64,000 nucleotides of DNA from Apteryx mantelli. Its lineage: Eukaryota; Chordata; Aves; Apterygiformes; Apterygidae. Positions 14,051 through 26,344 of the stretch are shown one piece after another. Position 1 is the stretch's first letter, and every line of letters starts with the position of its first letter. The notes beneath the pieces were generated by a model. It saw only the letters and a list, made by a program, of their open reading frames with translations. It was not told the DNA's origin and made no database searches. A program made the position numbers and the translations under genes. The stretch lies in NCBI RefSeq assembly GCF_036417845.1, contig NW_027118693.1:568001-632000 (forward strand). Reading direction: 5' to 3'.

Positions 14051-17000
14051 AACAGTGATTCTTAGAAATGGAGAAAAGACCTCATGATATTCCTGCTCTT
14101 TGCGGAACAATTTCTCTCTGGCTAGCTCTGTTTCCTTACACAGAAAACATTCCTTTTAAAAGGTCAGATAACTACTCCATTTTACTGTTGGGCACATGGG
14201 GATTTCCCCCTTCCTACAGACGGAGGGGGGTAAATCATTCAAAATTAGCAACCTTTGAGCTAGGGAGGCTCTGGGGAGGCTGTGGTGAGGCCTGGCTTTG
14301 CTAACCCCTTCCAAGAGAAAGCTGAATACTGTGGAAAAAAGGAAAAAAGTTGCACATCTTTCTTGGCTGTCTTTAGAGTAAGGAGGGCAGTGACACCACA
14401 GGAGGGCCCAGGAAATTGCTCTTTTTCCTTGCTGCTCCGGAGGTGGCATGCAGACAAGGCAGTCCTGGATTCATGTCCTTCCTGGGAATCCCCCAGGCTG
14501 TAGCCTCACTGTGAGCTCGCCTTTGCACCTCTCAGGCCACTGGCAGGCAGTGGTGCTGTCCCCAGCCTGCCTCGCATGTATGGCTCGCCCCAAACCCGGT
14601 GGGAGCAGCCGGATGCTTCCTCCACTGCTTCCAAGGAAGAAGCAGACCTGCAAAGACCGTCTCCTCTTGCCTTAGCCCTCAGTTCGGCCGTGATGTTGCA
14701 AAGCCCTCTGCCACACGCTGGCAGCTCGGACCGTTGCTAATTTTATTAGCAATGTCTCATGGTTTTCTGACATCTCTCCTGCTTGCTACCTGCCCTACTC
14801 TGGCTGGAAGATCGTTGCAGCAGAGTCTCACTTCTCATTTGGGATCATGGGTATATGCACTGCACACCATTGCCAGAGCCCTCAGTTAGACCTCAACAGC
14901 AATGTTAAAAACCGATTCTATTAGTTAAATAGAAGCAGCAGAAATGCCTTGAGAGAGTCCCTCCTTGAATCCTTGGCTGCTGCTCTCCACCCCCAGCAGA
15001 GTGGGAAACTAGCCGTGGCAGTGCAGTAGCATCAAGAACAGATACAGTGAGAACAGCGTGGGACATAAGAAATTGAAGAAACAAGAAGAGCGTGAGAAAT
15101 GTAAAAAACAGCAGCTGAAAACAATTCATTCCAGCCTTTTTCAGTATCTGGATATGTTTTTCTAAATTGCTAGTTAATTTTTTACATCAGTGTTCAGCTG
15201 CTATATTACCGTCCCTGAATTTTCACCCTGCTATATAACAACACCCTTTTGAATTCTTGTGGAAAGACAGTGAAAAGATGCACCTCTATCCAGACTTCAG
15301 AATATGCCATACATCACCTTCCACTGACAGCCAGAATCTGATAGAAATAACTTCATTTCTTCTCCTTAAGGAGATCCACCTTCGAGAGCAACTGCTAATT
15401 TATGTCCCCAACAAGGCTTGGCTGGATCCACAGCTAGATGCTGTTCTTCTTTGGAAGTCACTTATGTTTGTGAAATACATTACTTTTCCATTAAAAGTAA
15501 GCCCCAAGTCTGCTCCATGGGCAGCGCAGTGGGTGACCATCAGCTCTCTGGAGGCATCACTCACGTCGTGGCTGCTGTTTCCTAGGGGTTCATCTCTTGG
15601 GGATGGTTAAGAACATGTCATTGGTCCTCCACCAGCTATGCACAGCCCAGAGTTTAGGTCCACAGTAAGAGGAAGCGTCACTGAAGAAAAACAAGGATTA
15701 CTGCACTACTTCAGAGCACCAGGACCCTCTAGGTCTAAAATCTTCTACCAGACGGAGTCCAGCATCAGCTGTTACAGAAGATGGTACAACTCCCCCCCCC
15801 CCCCAGGGATATAGGTCTTTAAAGTGATCCTTTCCGCTCTCAGCCCTAACCTTAAGGTTTTAAGCTGCCTTCACAGATTTCATTTTGTTAGTTACACCAA
15901 TTATCACCTATAATCATATAACAGACCTATCCCATTTTTCAATATTACACTCCTGGGCTAAAGGCCTCCCCATGACACTGAGTTCCACATTTGATTGCCG
16001 AGAAGAAAAACAGGATTTTTTTGCTGTTTTGGAGTCTGTTGCTCTTTGGCAGCACTGAAAGCTCCCACACTCTTGCTCTGAGGAATGGAGGAGAGAAGTT
16101 CATAAGATCCCGTCATCGTGATCACTGCTGAGGTTTTTACAAACCTCATTCCCCTACCTGGTTTTGCTGCTGTAAACAAACTGTGGTCATTTCAGTGTCT
16201 TTGCTTTAAAATTTTCAGAGGATTCTTCCTGTTCTTGTCTTCCTATTTGTACTCTTGTCCTGGGGGCTGAGACCACCCTCTCCAAGAAGATCCCAGGGAG
16301 AAGCAACCCTGAAAGGAGGCATTTTTGGGTGATGTCAGGTGGAAAGAGGGCCCTGTGGGCCAGATGGGAACAGGTAGATTTTACACACCGTGTTTTGGTA
16401 GGTTTCAGAGGTGTTCCTGTTAAAAAAAGTGAAGCATATCATGAATTGCCTTGTTAAGCAACAACCTCTTTGAGAGAAAATTGAGGCATCCAAAATGTCG
16501 CTGAATTTGCTGAGGTTTCTGCATGGGAATATCAGCCAGTGTTTTCTTAGAGGCTCCTTTAAATTTGAACCTGGCCCTTGATGCTGTCAATCCAAACCCC
16601 AGATGACCTGGCTGGTTGTGCACATGGTGCTCCCAGAGTTCTCTGATGGCAGGGAGATGCAGTGGTCATCTCTGCGCTGCTCAGAAACTCCTCCTTGCAG
16701 AGCTAATAACATCCTTGTTCGCTTACTGTGATGCACACTGAACAGAGCTGCATGCTCTGGCATTCAGCTCCCCTTCCATGGCTTCCTAACAGCCAACTCA
16801 GAAATCTATTAATTAGATTTATAGGAAGCTTGTTTTTCCCATTCCTTCTATCTCTTTATTAGACAGTTAAACTAGCATAAAGTCTATAATATTTCTTCCA
16901 GTTTTCTTTCATGACAGCAATACTTAGGTGAAGTACATCAACTGGAAATTAAAGAAATTTAGTCAGAAAACTTGCAGGAAAGAACCAACAGAAAAGATCA

Positions 17001-20000
17001 CATAAAGCAGAGAATAAAGACACCAGAAATAAAATTGTATGACAAACATGAGAATCAGTGTTAAAAGAATAGAAAAAAGTACAAAAGCCTCAAAAAAATC
17101 CCCCAGAAACAGTATGAAAAGCAATGACTGACTTCAGAAATGAAAAATACAAAGAACATAACAAATGATTTCAGATCTGATCCTATCAGAAGGAAATCTG
17201 ATTTCAAAAGAAAGAAAGAAGCAGTTATGAAGACATTTCTATGAAAAGATGTACAATAAAAGATTTGAAAACTGTATCTTCAAAACTATTTTAAAGACTA
17301 GAAAAAGAAAGGGATATGTATTAAAATATGCTAACGCTGAGACATGTAATACAAGATGTTCTCTCAGTGAAAAAAAGTATTTTGACAGGTGTATCAAGAT
17401 TTACCACCAATCTCAGTGACCCCATCAAAAAAGAAAAAAAAAAAAACTTTAAAGGAATTATTTTAAAATAGCTGTAACAACCTACCAGGCAGATCTTGGA
17501 TGCAAACAGCTCACAATTATCTCTGTGGCTGAAAAGAGATCAAACCTTATTTCTGCGCTATTTTTACAGGAGGCAAAGTAGGACAGTCATATCACACTGC
17601 TCCAGATAATAATGCAAACAAAGGCTACTTGAGAACATGCAACCAAATAAACAGGGACAAGTCATGAGCTGTGAACTGAGCTGCAGCATCTCTCTCCGAT
17701 ATTTAGAGATTTCTGGAAAAGTCTGCCACAAGTAACAGCAATCCCTTGGAAGCAGGGACATGAGCTCCTGGCCACAGCCCACCATGACCATCATTAGAGC
17801 TCTGAGCGGCAAGGATTACACAGGATTGTGCCTCTAATCATACAGATGGTTCGCAAGGGAGATTTCCAGCAGGAGGAGGAGAAGTGCCTTCTGCCACAGG
17901 TGGAGCTGAACCAGACGTCCCTCGTGCATGGATGATCCCATAGCTGTGGCGGCACGGATGTTGGCTCAGGACAGCTGGCTGAAGGCTGTCTGGGCTTGTT
18001 CCCTGCCTGCTCTAAAATGGGGCTGCTGGAAACTCCACTGTCATTAGTCATGGAGGGCATTATTTTAAAGGTAGGCAGGCTCTGGGGTGTAGACACACAC
18101 GTTTCTCCTGTAACATCTTCTTTAAAATGAATTAACTTTCTCAGTCCAAAAAAACCGGAGCTTTTTGCAGGTGGGGAAAACAATGTGTGTATGTTACAGG
18201 CTCTTCCTTTGACTGCATCAGAGTTTTTCCATAACTGCACATTCATGAAAGATCTTGATTGCCAGGCATCGTAAAACCAAATAAGACTGGAAGTTAAATT
18301 GTGAAAACAAGTATTTAAGCTATTTGTCCCTCAGGCCACCAGTTCTGAAATTCAAATGCAAAAGAGTTGAGATAGTCCATAGGCTGCTGTTTGCATACTA
18401 GTGATATTCCTAAAATATTTGTGAAATTCAGTGAATAGTATTCTGCACTGTGGTTAAAGCTGGAGGCCAGACTAAATGGCTGTAATCCATTCTAACCTTG
18501 ACTCCATTAAACTGCAAATTGAACCATAGTGAAATTAATCTACTAACTGCACTTAAATGTTGGAACATTTTGCAAATGCTCTGTGAAAGCCTAAAGCCTC
18601 AACATCTGTATTTAGTGACTAGAATTCAACTGACTGTAGACAACCTTCCTTCAGAAGTCATCTGTATACTTAATAACACCTGCCCTGCAGTCTCCCTGCC
18701 AAGAAGTATGACGTAGAATCTCCTCTCTAAAACTAAGTTTCTAGACTTCTAGGACCAGATAGTATGTCCTCATTCTCCCATGAAAGTCCTAAGCCACGCT
18801 TTGTGGAAAAAGGACATCTACTTAGGATTAATCAATGGTACAGTGAAAGACAATTTGAAGAAAGATATTAAAGGTCAGGTGCTTTCCAAAAAGGGCAATA
18901 CACAGGAGGGCTGACAACACCATATTGCCCCAGTTAGTCATTCTTACTAATCTCAGACTGCAGTTACTGGGAGACTTTTCTATCAATCAGAGGTATAGAA
19001 AAGGGAGCAGGGATCTCTTATGGGGCTAATGCTGAGCGGTGGGTCTGCAGTGTCCTCCCTGCTTGCTGGCGCGAGGCTGCAGCTGCACAGCAAGCACTGT
19101 GCCAAGAGCTCACTGGGTCCCAGCGCAATGGCTCTCATTTCCCCAGGCACGGGGATTTGGAACTGAGGGAGTGTAATCTGGATAAAAAGCCTCTCTAAGC
19201 TGATTTGAGCTGTACCCCTAGGCCTGCTACCTAAAAGGATGCACTGAAGGGAGATTAAAAAGGATTGCAGGCCACCTTGTGATAGAAAGTGCCTGTCCAT
19301 AACAGCGTGAAATGCCAGTCTGGAAGGAGCAGCATTCTGGAAACCAAAGTCGGCACTACCGACAGGAATCCAGGAGAGCAAGGCCTGTGTTTCTATGCGT
19401 GCAATGTTTATCACTGCTCGTGCCAGTGGAATAAGCAAGATAAGGCCCAAGTTTTAGACACAGAGCAATGGAGAGGAAACAAAGAAGACAAAGATGTCCC
19501 TGAAGCAGATCACTGTACTTGAGTTGCTCATTACCTATACGGCCATGCCCAGGAGTTCAGAGACAGCTGTAACAATTAAGTGATTAAATATCCACACGCA
19601 TATATTTAAATTCAATCAGAATCACATATTTGCTGATTTCTGACCTTTTGTTTCTCATTTGAATCACATTTTCCACTTCCACAGTCACACTGAAGAGGTT
19701 GTGAGCAGAGGCTGCCGTTCTGCCTGTTGAGGAGTTCCTGGCAGGTCTTGGGAGGGAATAGCTGCTGTGATGCTGTGTACTTCAGGCACTTCAAAAAAAA
19801 AAGGGGGGGTGACATACAGGACTGGAATAATTTTCTCAGAATTGTATCAGGTACATACAGGAAAAAGTTCTAAGTGCTGTGGATAAATTAAACTCAAATG
19901 GATTATATGTTATTTCACATTGAAGCGTAAGTATCTCCTTGGGTTTTTGAATTGTCCCTACATAGTAGTTTCTGAATCCATTGGCTAAATTTCAACCAGA

Positions 20001-22929
20001 TCTTACAGAGCAGGGAAGGGGTTTCAAAGGTAATTAATTTCTTATGAAATGTGAAAAAATAGGCAACTGAATAAGAAGTAGTGTAAGTATCCCAACTGAG
20101 AGAAAGATCGTCGTGTGAGCTCAAAGTATGCCAGGCACCAGAGACTGAGCTGCAGAGGGAAGGCCTTTGTAGATGTACAAATTCCAGATAAAGCCTCAGT
20201 TGGGATTTTCTGTCAGTCATGAGACATAAGCCTCCTTCATCTGCTCTACTGCTCAGGGACTGTGTGTGGTGATGGGCGGCTCAGAGCAATGAGCTCTTGT
20301 CTTTCTCTTTGCACAGGGTAGGGTGAGTTCTCTCTCACCCACCAACAAAGACGGAGCAGCTCTGCTAGCTGTCCTGGCCCAAAGTAACATACGCAATAAG
20401 CTGCATTTAACAGGGGGTAGCAACTGTAAGTGAGGAGGGCCAGAACAGGAGGCCATCACCCCCCTCTCAAATGCTCTACAGACCATCGGAGCCCAGACCC
20501 TGATACTGGAGCTGTTGGTCTCAGTCTACTTTCCGCAGAGTCTGGAGTGATGTTTTCTATTATTCAGAACAAAAAGAGTAGATGAATACAATCAGCATAG
20601 GAAGATTGATCTAGCAGTGTAAGTTATTTATTCTTGGTCTGTAACTGCATTGAACACTGAAGATTCATTCTCCTCTGCTCATTTCAGGGCATCTTTTTTC
20701 TTTTCTTTCTTTTCTTACAGTCATTCCTGGGACCTTTTTCCATCATCCATAATGAAAATTAAACATAGAGTTTCAGAGAATACCTGGAAATGTAGATTTT
20801 TACTGGCAACTTCTGGGTACTTCAAAAAATGCTAGCCTGGGTTGCAATGATTTTGTTAGAAATAAACTAGCAATTTCAAAGGAGAAGTGTAAAATGTGTT
20901 TGCCACTTCCCCTATATGATATTCCATCTTTAAAATCAAAGAAATAAACCCCTCACTGCTGACTGCTTTATTGCTGGGTAGAAGGCAAAGGCATCTGTGT
21001 CCTTTCTGCCCTGCTTCATCTCTGCCATCTGCAGGGATATTTCTACCTAGGAAAGCTTTTCCTGTCTGATTGATGCAATCACTCAGGTGTGGTCATATCC
21101 ACATGGACAATCATCCTGGGCAGGGAGCTTATTAGTTCTCACAGTTCACTGGTTAAAACACTCACCCAGTGCCTTGGACATTCAGCTTCAAATCACTTCC
21201 CTGCTTGAAGGGATATTCTGCCACAGCAGCCACTGCCAGGGTGACTATCTTTCCACCCCAGCTCTGGGTTAGTTTGGATGTCCACCACCTCTCTTGGTCA
21301 TGCTGGTCCACTTCGCAGACCAGTGAAACATACAGGTACATGAGAACCAGGACCCGGGAGCGCCATGCCAATGCATGGGTCCCACTTCTCTTGGAAGAGA
21401 GAAATTAATGCAGTCCATGTGCTTGCAAGAGACCAGCGCCAGCACCAGATGGGCCACCTTAAATGCAGCATGGCAGCTCTTCGAGTTTTTGTCTGGCTCC
21501 AGATAGGTGGGTCTGTCTCCTCTCAGCAAGAGACATAAGTTTCTTTCCTTTCTCAGAGTCTCCCAGCCCTGCTTAAATCAGAACTTTTATTTTTGGTAAG
21601 GGAAGTGATTCCAACCCATTTGCACATCTTTCAGTCTTGCTGCTACAGAAAAACAAAACCAGGAGAGAGAAGAAGAAGAAGGAAAAAAAGCATCTCTGAT
21701 TCCTTTATTATGCTTCTCCGTGCTTAATTCTAACACCTCCTTCTGTGAGCCCAGAGAGCACTCAGCTATGCTAATGGGAAGGTATCACAGCTCAGCAAAT
21801 GCATGACTTGCTAAGGCAAACGAATTATTGGCTGGAACTAACTCAGAAAAAGATGGCCCTGGCTTTTTTTTTGTCTTCCTGCCACGCTGTCTGTACTATG
21901 GTTTTAGATACCTTTCCTTGCATGGAAGGGTGTATGATTTATCGAAACTGGAGAGCTTGCAGAGAAAAAGGCTGCAAAATTATTTTGTATCTGACACAAT
22001 CGTTAGTATTATTATTTCTTCTGTAGCTGGGAAGGACACTTATAAAACATCTAACAAGCTGCTAAGGAGATTGCCTAAAGCACTGATTTAAAAATCTGCT
22101 GCTAGAGCCTATTCCTTGGTGCTCTGTACAAATTTCAAGCTCCAGTATCTTTGTATGGAAGGGAATTCAGATGAAATTTCTGAATAGTTTACAGGGTCTT
22201 TCTGACAGTTTAGTGGGTGCTCTCTTCAATTATTGGGCCTAAGTTACCTGCTGATGACATGAATCAGAGGTGCCTGGAAAAGGCTGGTGCAGTCTGAGCA
22301 AGCGTGTTATAGAGCAGAAGGGCATTCAGACCTCCTACTTTGCGCTGCTGAAGAGCAACGACCCCCCCCCCTCTGCTCACATGCATATTGCAAGCCCCCC
22401 AGATGTCTTCTGAATTGAAACCAAGTGCAGTTAGCCAGATGTCAACTGCTGAGTGAAGAACACTGTTGGAGCGTTTTGCATGGTCTTGTATGGGTAATCC
22501 AACATGAGCTCTGCTTCAGCCAAAAATTGCACTGTAATCCAGCCTGTCTAGAAGTCCTGGTCCTGCTAAAGGGGATGCCAGCGGAGGCCAGCTGCTGGTA
22601 CTTTCTCGGGGGGGGGGGAGAAATCTATTTTGTGCAGTTGCTGTGTCAGATCACCCAGGTCCAGCAGAAGGAGCAAACTTTGATGAGCAGCAGAGCCCAG
22701 CCTGTCCTCCTGGTGGCTCTGCTTACATGCTCAGAGTCAAACATCTGCATATGCACATCACTGCATCGGAGGCTGAATGTGCCTCTTACTCCTGGTGAAG
22801 TGAAGTCAAGGACTTGAAAACTGGTGCTCACCAGATCTACACAGAGGAACTGTATTTCTCTAGTTACAGGGACTGTGGCTTGTCTTGAGCATGAGCTGCC
22901 TTTTGAATGGTAAGCATGGAGTTTATAAT

Positions 22930-23110
22930 CACTAATCCCTATATTTTATATGGCACTTTTCATTAGCAGATCACAAAGCATTTTGCAGAAGAAGGTCAAA
23001 ATCATGATCTCCATTTTAAAGATGGGGACAAGGAGCTGAAGGGACGCAGAAAAAGGCTCCCCACAGGCAGCTGACAGAACTAAGGACAGTATCCCACAGT
23101 TCCCACACCG
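22930..23110 (+). mobile_element. Ancient amniote L3/MIR-like repeat
   Basis: The order of blocks matches the common ancient 3'-end module found across amniotes: GGCACTTTTCAT...AGATCACAAAGCATTTTGCAGA, then ATCATGATCTCCATTTTAAAGATGGGGACAAGGAGCTGA-like sequence, then a degenerate tail. It is clearly diverged, and which named family it belongs to (CR1-L3 or MIR) cannot be settled by eye. Confidence 0.5.
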
Positions 23111-24522
23111 AGCTCAATGATCTGGCGTCTCTAGTCCCATTATTAACACTGAGAAGACTCCCTTTAATTGGTGTTGAATGTTTGAAAGTGGAAGGAGTTG
23201 TCGTCATGGATATAGCATCCACAGGTTCTCCTTTGACTTGGTTGGAGCAGTTCTCTTTCACAATAGCTCTGTGGTCTTCAGATGTCAATGCAACAATGAG
23301 CACAGAAACAGGGATTCATTTGCAATTGGTGCAGATGCTTACTATGCAATAAGAAGACAAAATAAATCGTTGACTGTAACCCTCTTAGATTAACTGAGCT
23401 AGTTGATTCACTGATTTCTCCAGCACCAACTGCTCAGGAGCAGACTGTCAGGCCCTGTTGAATCAGTTACCTTCCATGACTTGTGACATGAAACTTTCAC
23501 TCAGTTTGTGTCCTTCACAACAGAGCATCAGTATTATCTCCATCCCCTGCCTTGGACACTAGCTCTCCTCAACAACATGTGGTCTCAGCACTGAACAGGG
23601 AGAACCCCCCCCCCCCCCGCCATTCCTTCACACACACACACCCTAGCAAGAATATTTCAGCTGGTGACAGACATGGCTGAGAACTCACCTGTGGTGTTGC
23701 TGACATCCTACAAACAACCTCCCTGCCATTCCCTGCCTTCTTCCTCCACATGCAGGGACACTCAGCTCATCAGAGCATCACACCATCTCCTTCTCAGAGG
23801 TGCCAGCTTTCCCATCTGAGCTCGGCCCAGCCCTCAGGTGGCTCCTTACACATTTTCCTTCCAATAAGAGGTTTTGCCACACTTTCAGAGCCAATATTCA
23901 GATTACCTCTGGCAGCACACCTGAGGGGTGGCACGTTAGGCTCACCTTGTGCAAGAACAGCCCTGGGGAAAGGGGCATTTTTGCAGTGCCTCACAGAGAC
24001 CTCTTTATCCACAACAGCCTTCAGTTTGGGGAGCAGAACCATTTACAGGAATGAGCCCAGCTGGTGCAGAGAGTTTGGCCAGCTGTTAAAAATAGGGGTA
24101 GACTGATCCAGCTGTATTGCAGAAATGCTGATTTCTAACAGCTGTTTTAATGAAGTGTATTTTTCTTCCTTGTCTAGTGTGGATGAGGTGGGTTAAATCA
24201 TCCTTCCTATGTTAAATAAATTGAAATGGTAGCAGCACAGTCAAAGCTTGTGGCCAGGCAGCTTGCCCAAGCAAGGCTCAGCTCTCTGTCCTTCCACTAG
24301 TCTCTTCCAGATTGTTGTTATAGGGATTTACGAGCACTTGCAACACGCTCAGCACATCTGAGATAAAGGAGATGAGAAGCAAATCTCTGCTTCTGGATCT
24401 CTGTCCTCCCCCACCCCAGACTGGAACAGTTCCTAGTACATACTGATGGGTTAGGTTCAGTTCTGAAGACCAAACTTTGCTCAGCCAATTACTGCATTCA
24501 GTCAATACCACCCATGCTGTCC

Positions 24523-24545
24523 AAAAAAAAAAAAAAAAAAAAAAA
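24523..24545 (+). repeat. Poly-A homopolymer
   Basis: A 23-base A run with no recognisable SINE or LINE body before it. Confidence 0.9.
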
Positions 24546-26145
24546 GCCAAACTCCTTTTCAGAGCAGTCAGCTTGATGTTGTCTGGTCCTTCAGAGTCAG
24601 TCTACCTCTTGGGTCCTTTGGCTGTTTTAGCAACCTGCCACTGAGTTGGATACAGTCTCTATAGCAGTGACTCCAGCCCTGAGATGCTGGCACAAGTTTT
24701 CTCATTGACTGTCAGTGGTCTAGCAGCAATGGATTCTCCACTTCGGTTCACCACTCTCAGCTTCCCTAATCTCTCTGCATCACCTTATATTAAGTGATCA
24801 GCCTACAAGCACAAGGTATAGCCAATGCCAATTCTGGCTACCTCTTCCTGTCCTGCTTTACTTTCCCTCTCCTCCTCTGCTGCTAAAAGAGATGGGGAAA
24901 AAAGGTTACCCATTAAACCAAAATAATTTGATTTAACAGATTCCAGGGGAAGGGGTATTCTGATCTTTATTGGAGGAGAAAAACCCAGACAAAGGAAACT
25001 CTCCTGTTTCTTTTTTCAAGAGTCTCCCTTTATTTTTGACCGTTCATCTTTATTTTCCTTATAAATACAGATGCTCGGCAGCTTCAGCCAAGGCAACAGT
25101 GGTAATTGTCACCATAACTACACAGTTGTTGAAACCTGACTGTTCAGCAGTATGCTAAACTCCGCAGCAGGCTGACAGCTATCACACTCAATACATCTTT
25201 CTAAGACAGAAAGGCTAAGCAAGGCTAAGCCAATACTACAAAGGATCTGAACAGCAATTTCCATCTGGAGAGTTTCTGTTCCTCTGTGATACAAACCACT
25301 GGGACATGCTCTTTGGTACTAACAGCAGCATACCCACAACACAAAATTGTTTGCTGTTTTCTACCTCTGTATGAGTTTTTTTCTGCTAAGGGGACTTAGC
25401 AAAACATTTTACTTTCAAAAAGAGCCATGAAAAATAAGCGATAAAGAGTGGGTGCAAGAGGGAATAGTAGCAGTTTCTTGGAAATCAGTATGGTTTTGAA
25501 AGGTTTTCTGCAGGAGTACAGGTGCTGAGCCAGGATGATACACTCATCTCTTTGTAAACAGTTCTGCTTTTCTCTGATGGCAACTAAAGGAATTTAAGAA
25601 GAAATCTAGCTGTTTGCTTTTTACTGTGTGACAGCTCACACTCACCATAGGCAGTAGAAGCAAAAACATTCATGTTTTTTTGTCTGGGAAACCCACAGGG
25701 TTTTACATACACACTACCCACGCACAGTCAGGCGTCTAGATCTAGGTGAACCATTTTAGGTAGACTGCAGATAGGTCTTACAGAATGTTCCTAGGAATGA
25801 AACGCTGACAATATAAGGAAAAAGCAGCACTGGGATTCATCTGGAAAGACCTTTTGAACTAGGCTAACCTTTTTGGGCAGGGAAGATAGACTGCAATATT
25901 GCAATGTAGATAGACAGACCATGACTGGACCAGGGGCTCTCATGGAACACAAGTTGCAGCACCTAGTGATTACTGCTCCTCACCATGCACTGCATGTTCC
26001 TGCGGGACACAGTGAGAAATGAAGGTTATGTCCCAACACGTGGGTGAGCAAAGCTGTGGTGGGTAGCCAAGCAGAGGAGTGCCTCAAGTGATGACACATG
26101 ACTTTATTTCAGAAAGCTTTCTGCATCATACACGCTTGATCTTAA

Positions 26146-26151
26146 TTTATT
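26146..26151 (-). terminator. Candidate poly(A) signal of the minus perilipin copy
   Basis: The minus strand reads AATAAA here, about 195 bases past the stop codon of the minus-strand perilipin-like gene. A second AATAAA lies at 26103-26108. Either could direct 3'-end formation. Confidence 0.45.
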
Positions 26152-26344
26152 TAGAGGTGGCTTGGGATCACCAGGCTTGCTTATTTTTTACATGCAAGAA
26201 TGCCTGTTGTTACAAAACTGTTCTTGAATCCTGAGTACTCCTGGATTAGAAGTCATTGATCAGTTTTAAGCACTGCAGGGGAGGGATGATTTACTATCAA
26301 CAGCAGGAGTCACAGTTCAGGGGAAACTTTTATATCAGTACTAG

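Larger units (their letters stand above)
14051..26102. other. Long gene-free stretch
   Basis: Twelve kilobases without a recognisable gene. 16.8-17.5 kb is A-rich simple-looking sequence. An L3/MIR-like ancient repeat is listed separately. A weak CR1 or L3 3'-end-like motif (GACTAAATGGC... CCATTCTAACCTTGA) sits at about 18460-18500. Remaining open frames, including a 155-codon minus-strand frame at 18983-19450, have no family resemblance that I can name. Confidence 0.5.

Noticed and set aside
18983-19450. A 155-codon minus-strand frame
   Set aside because: No family signature and no exon partners. I could not separate it from chance.
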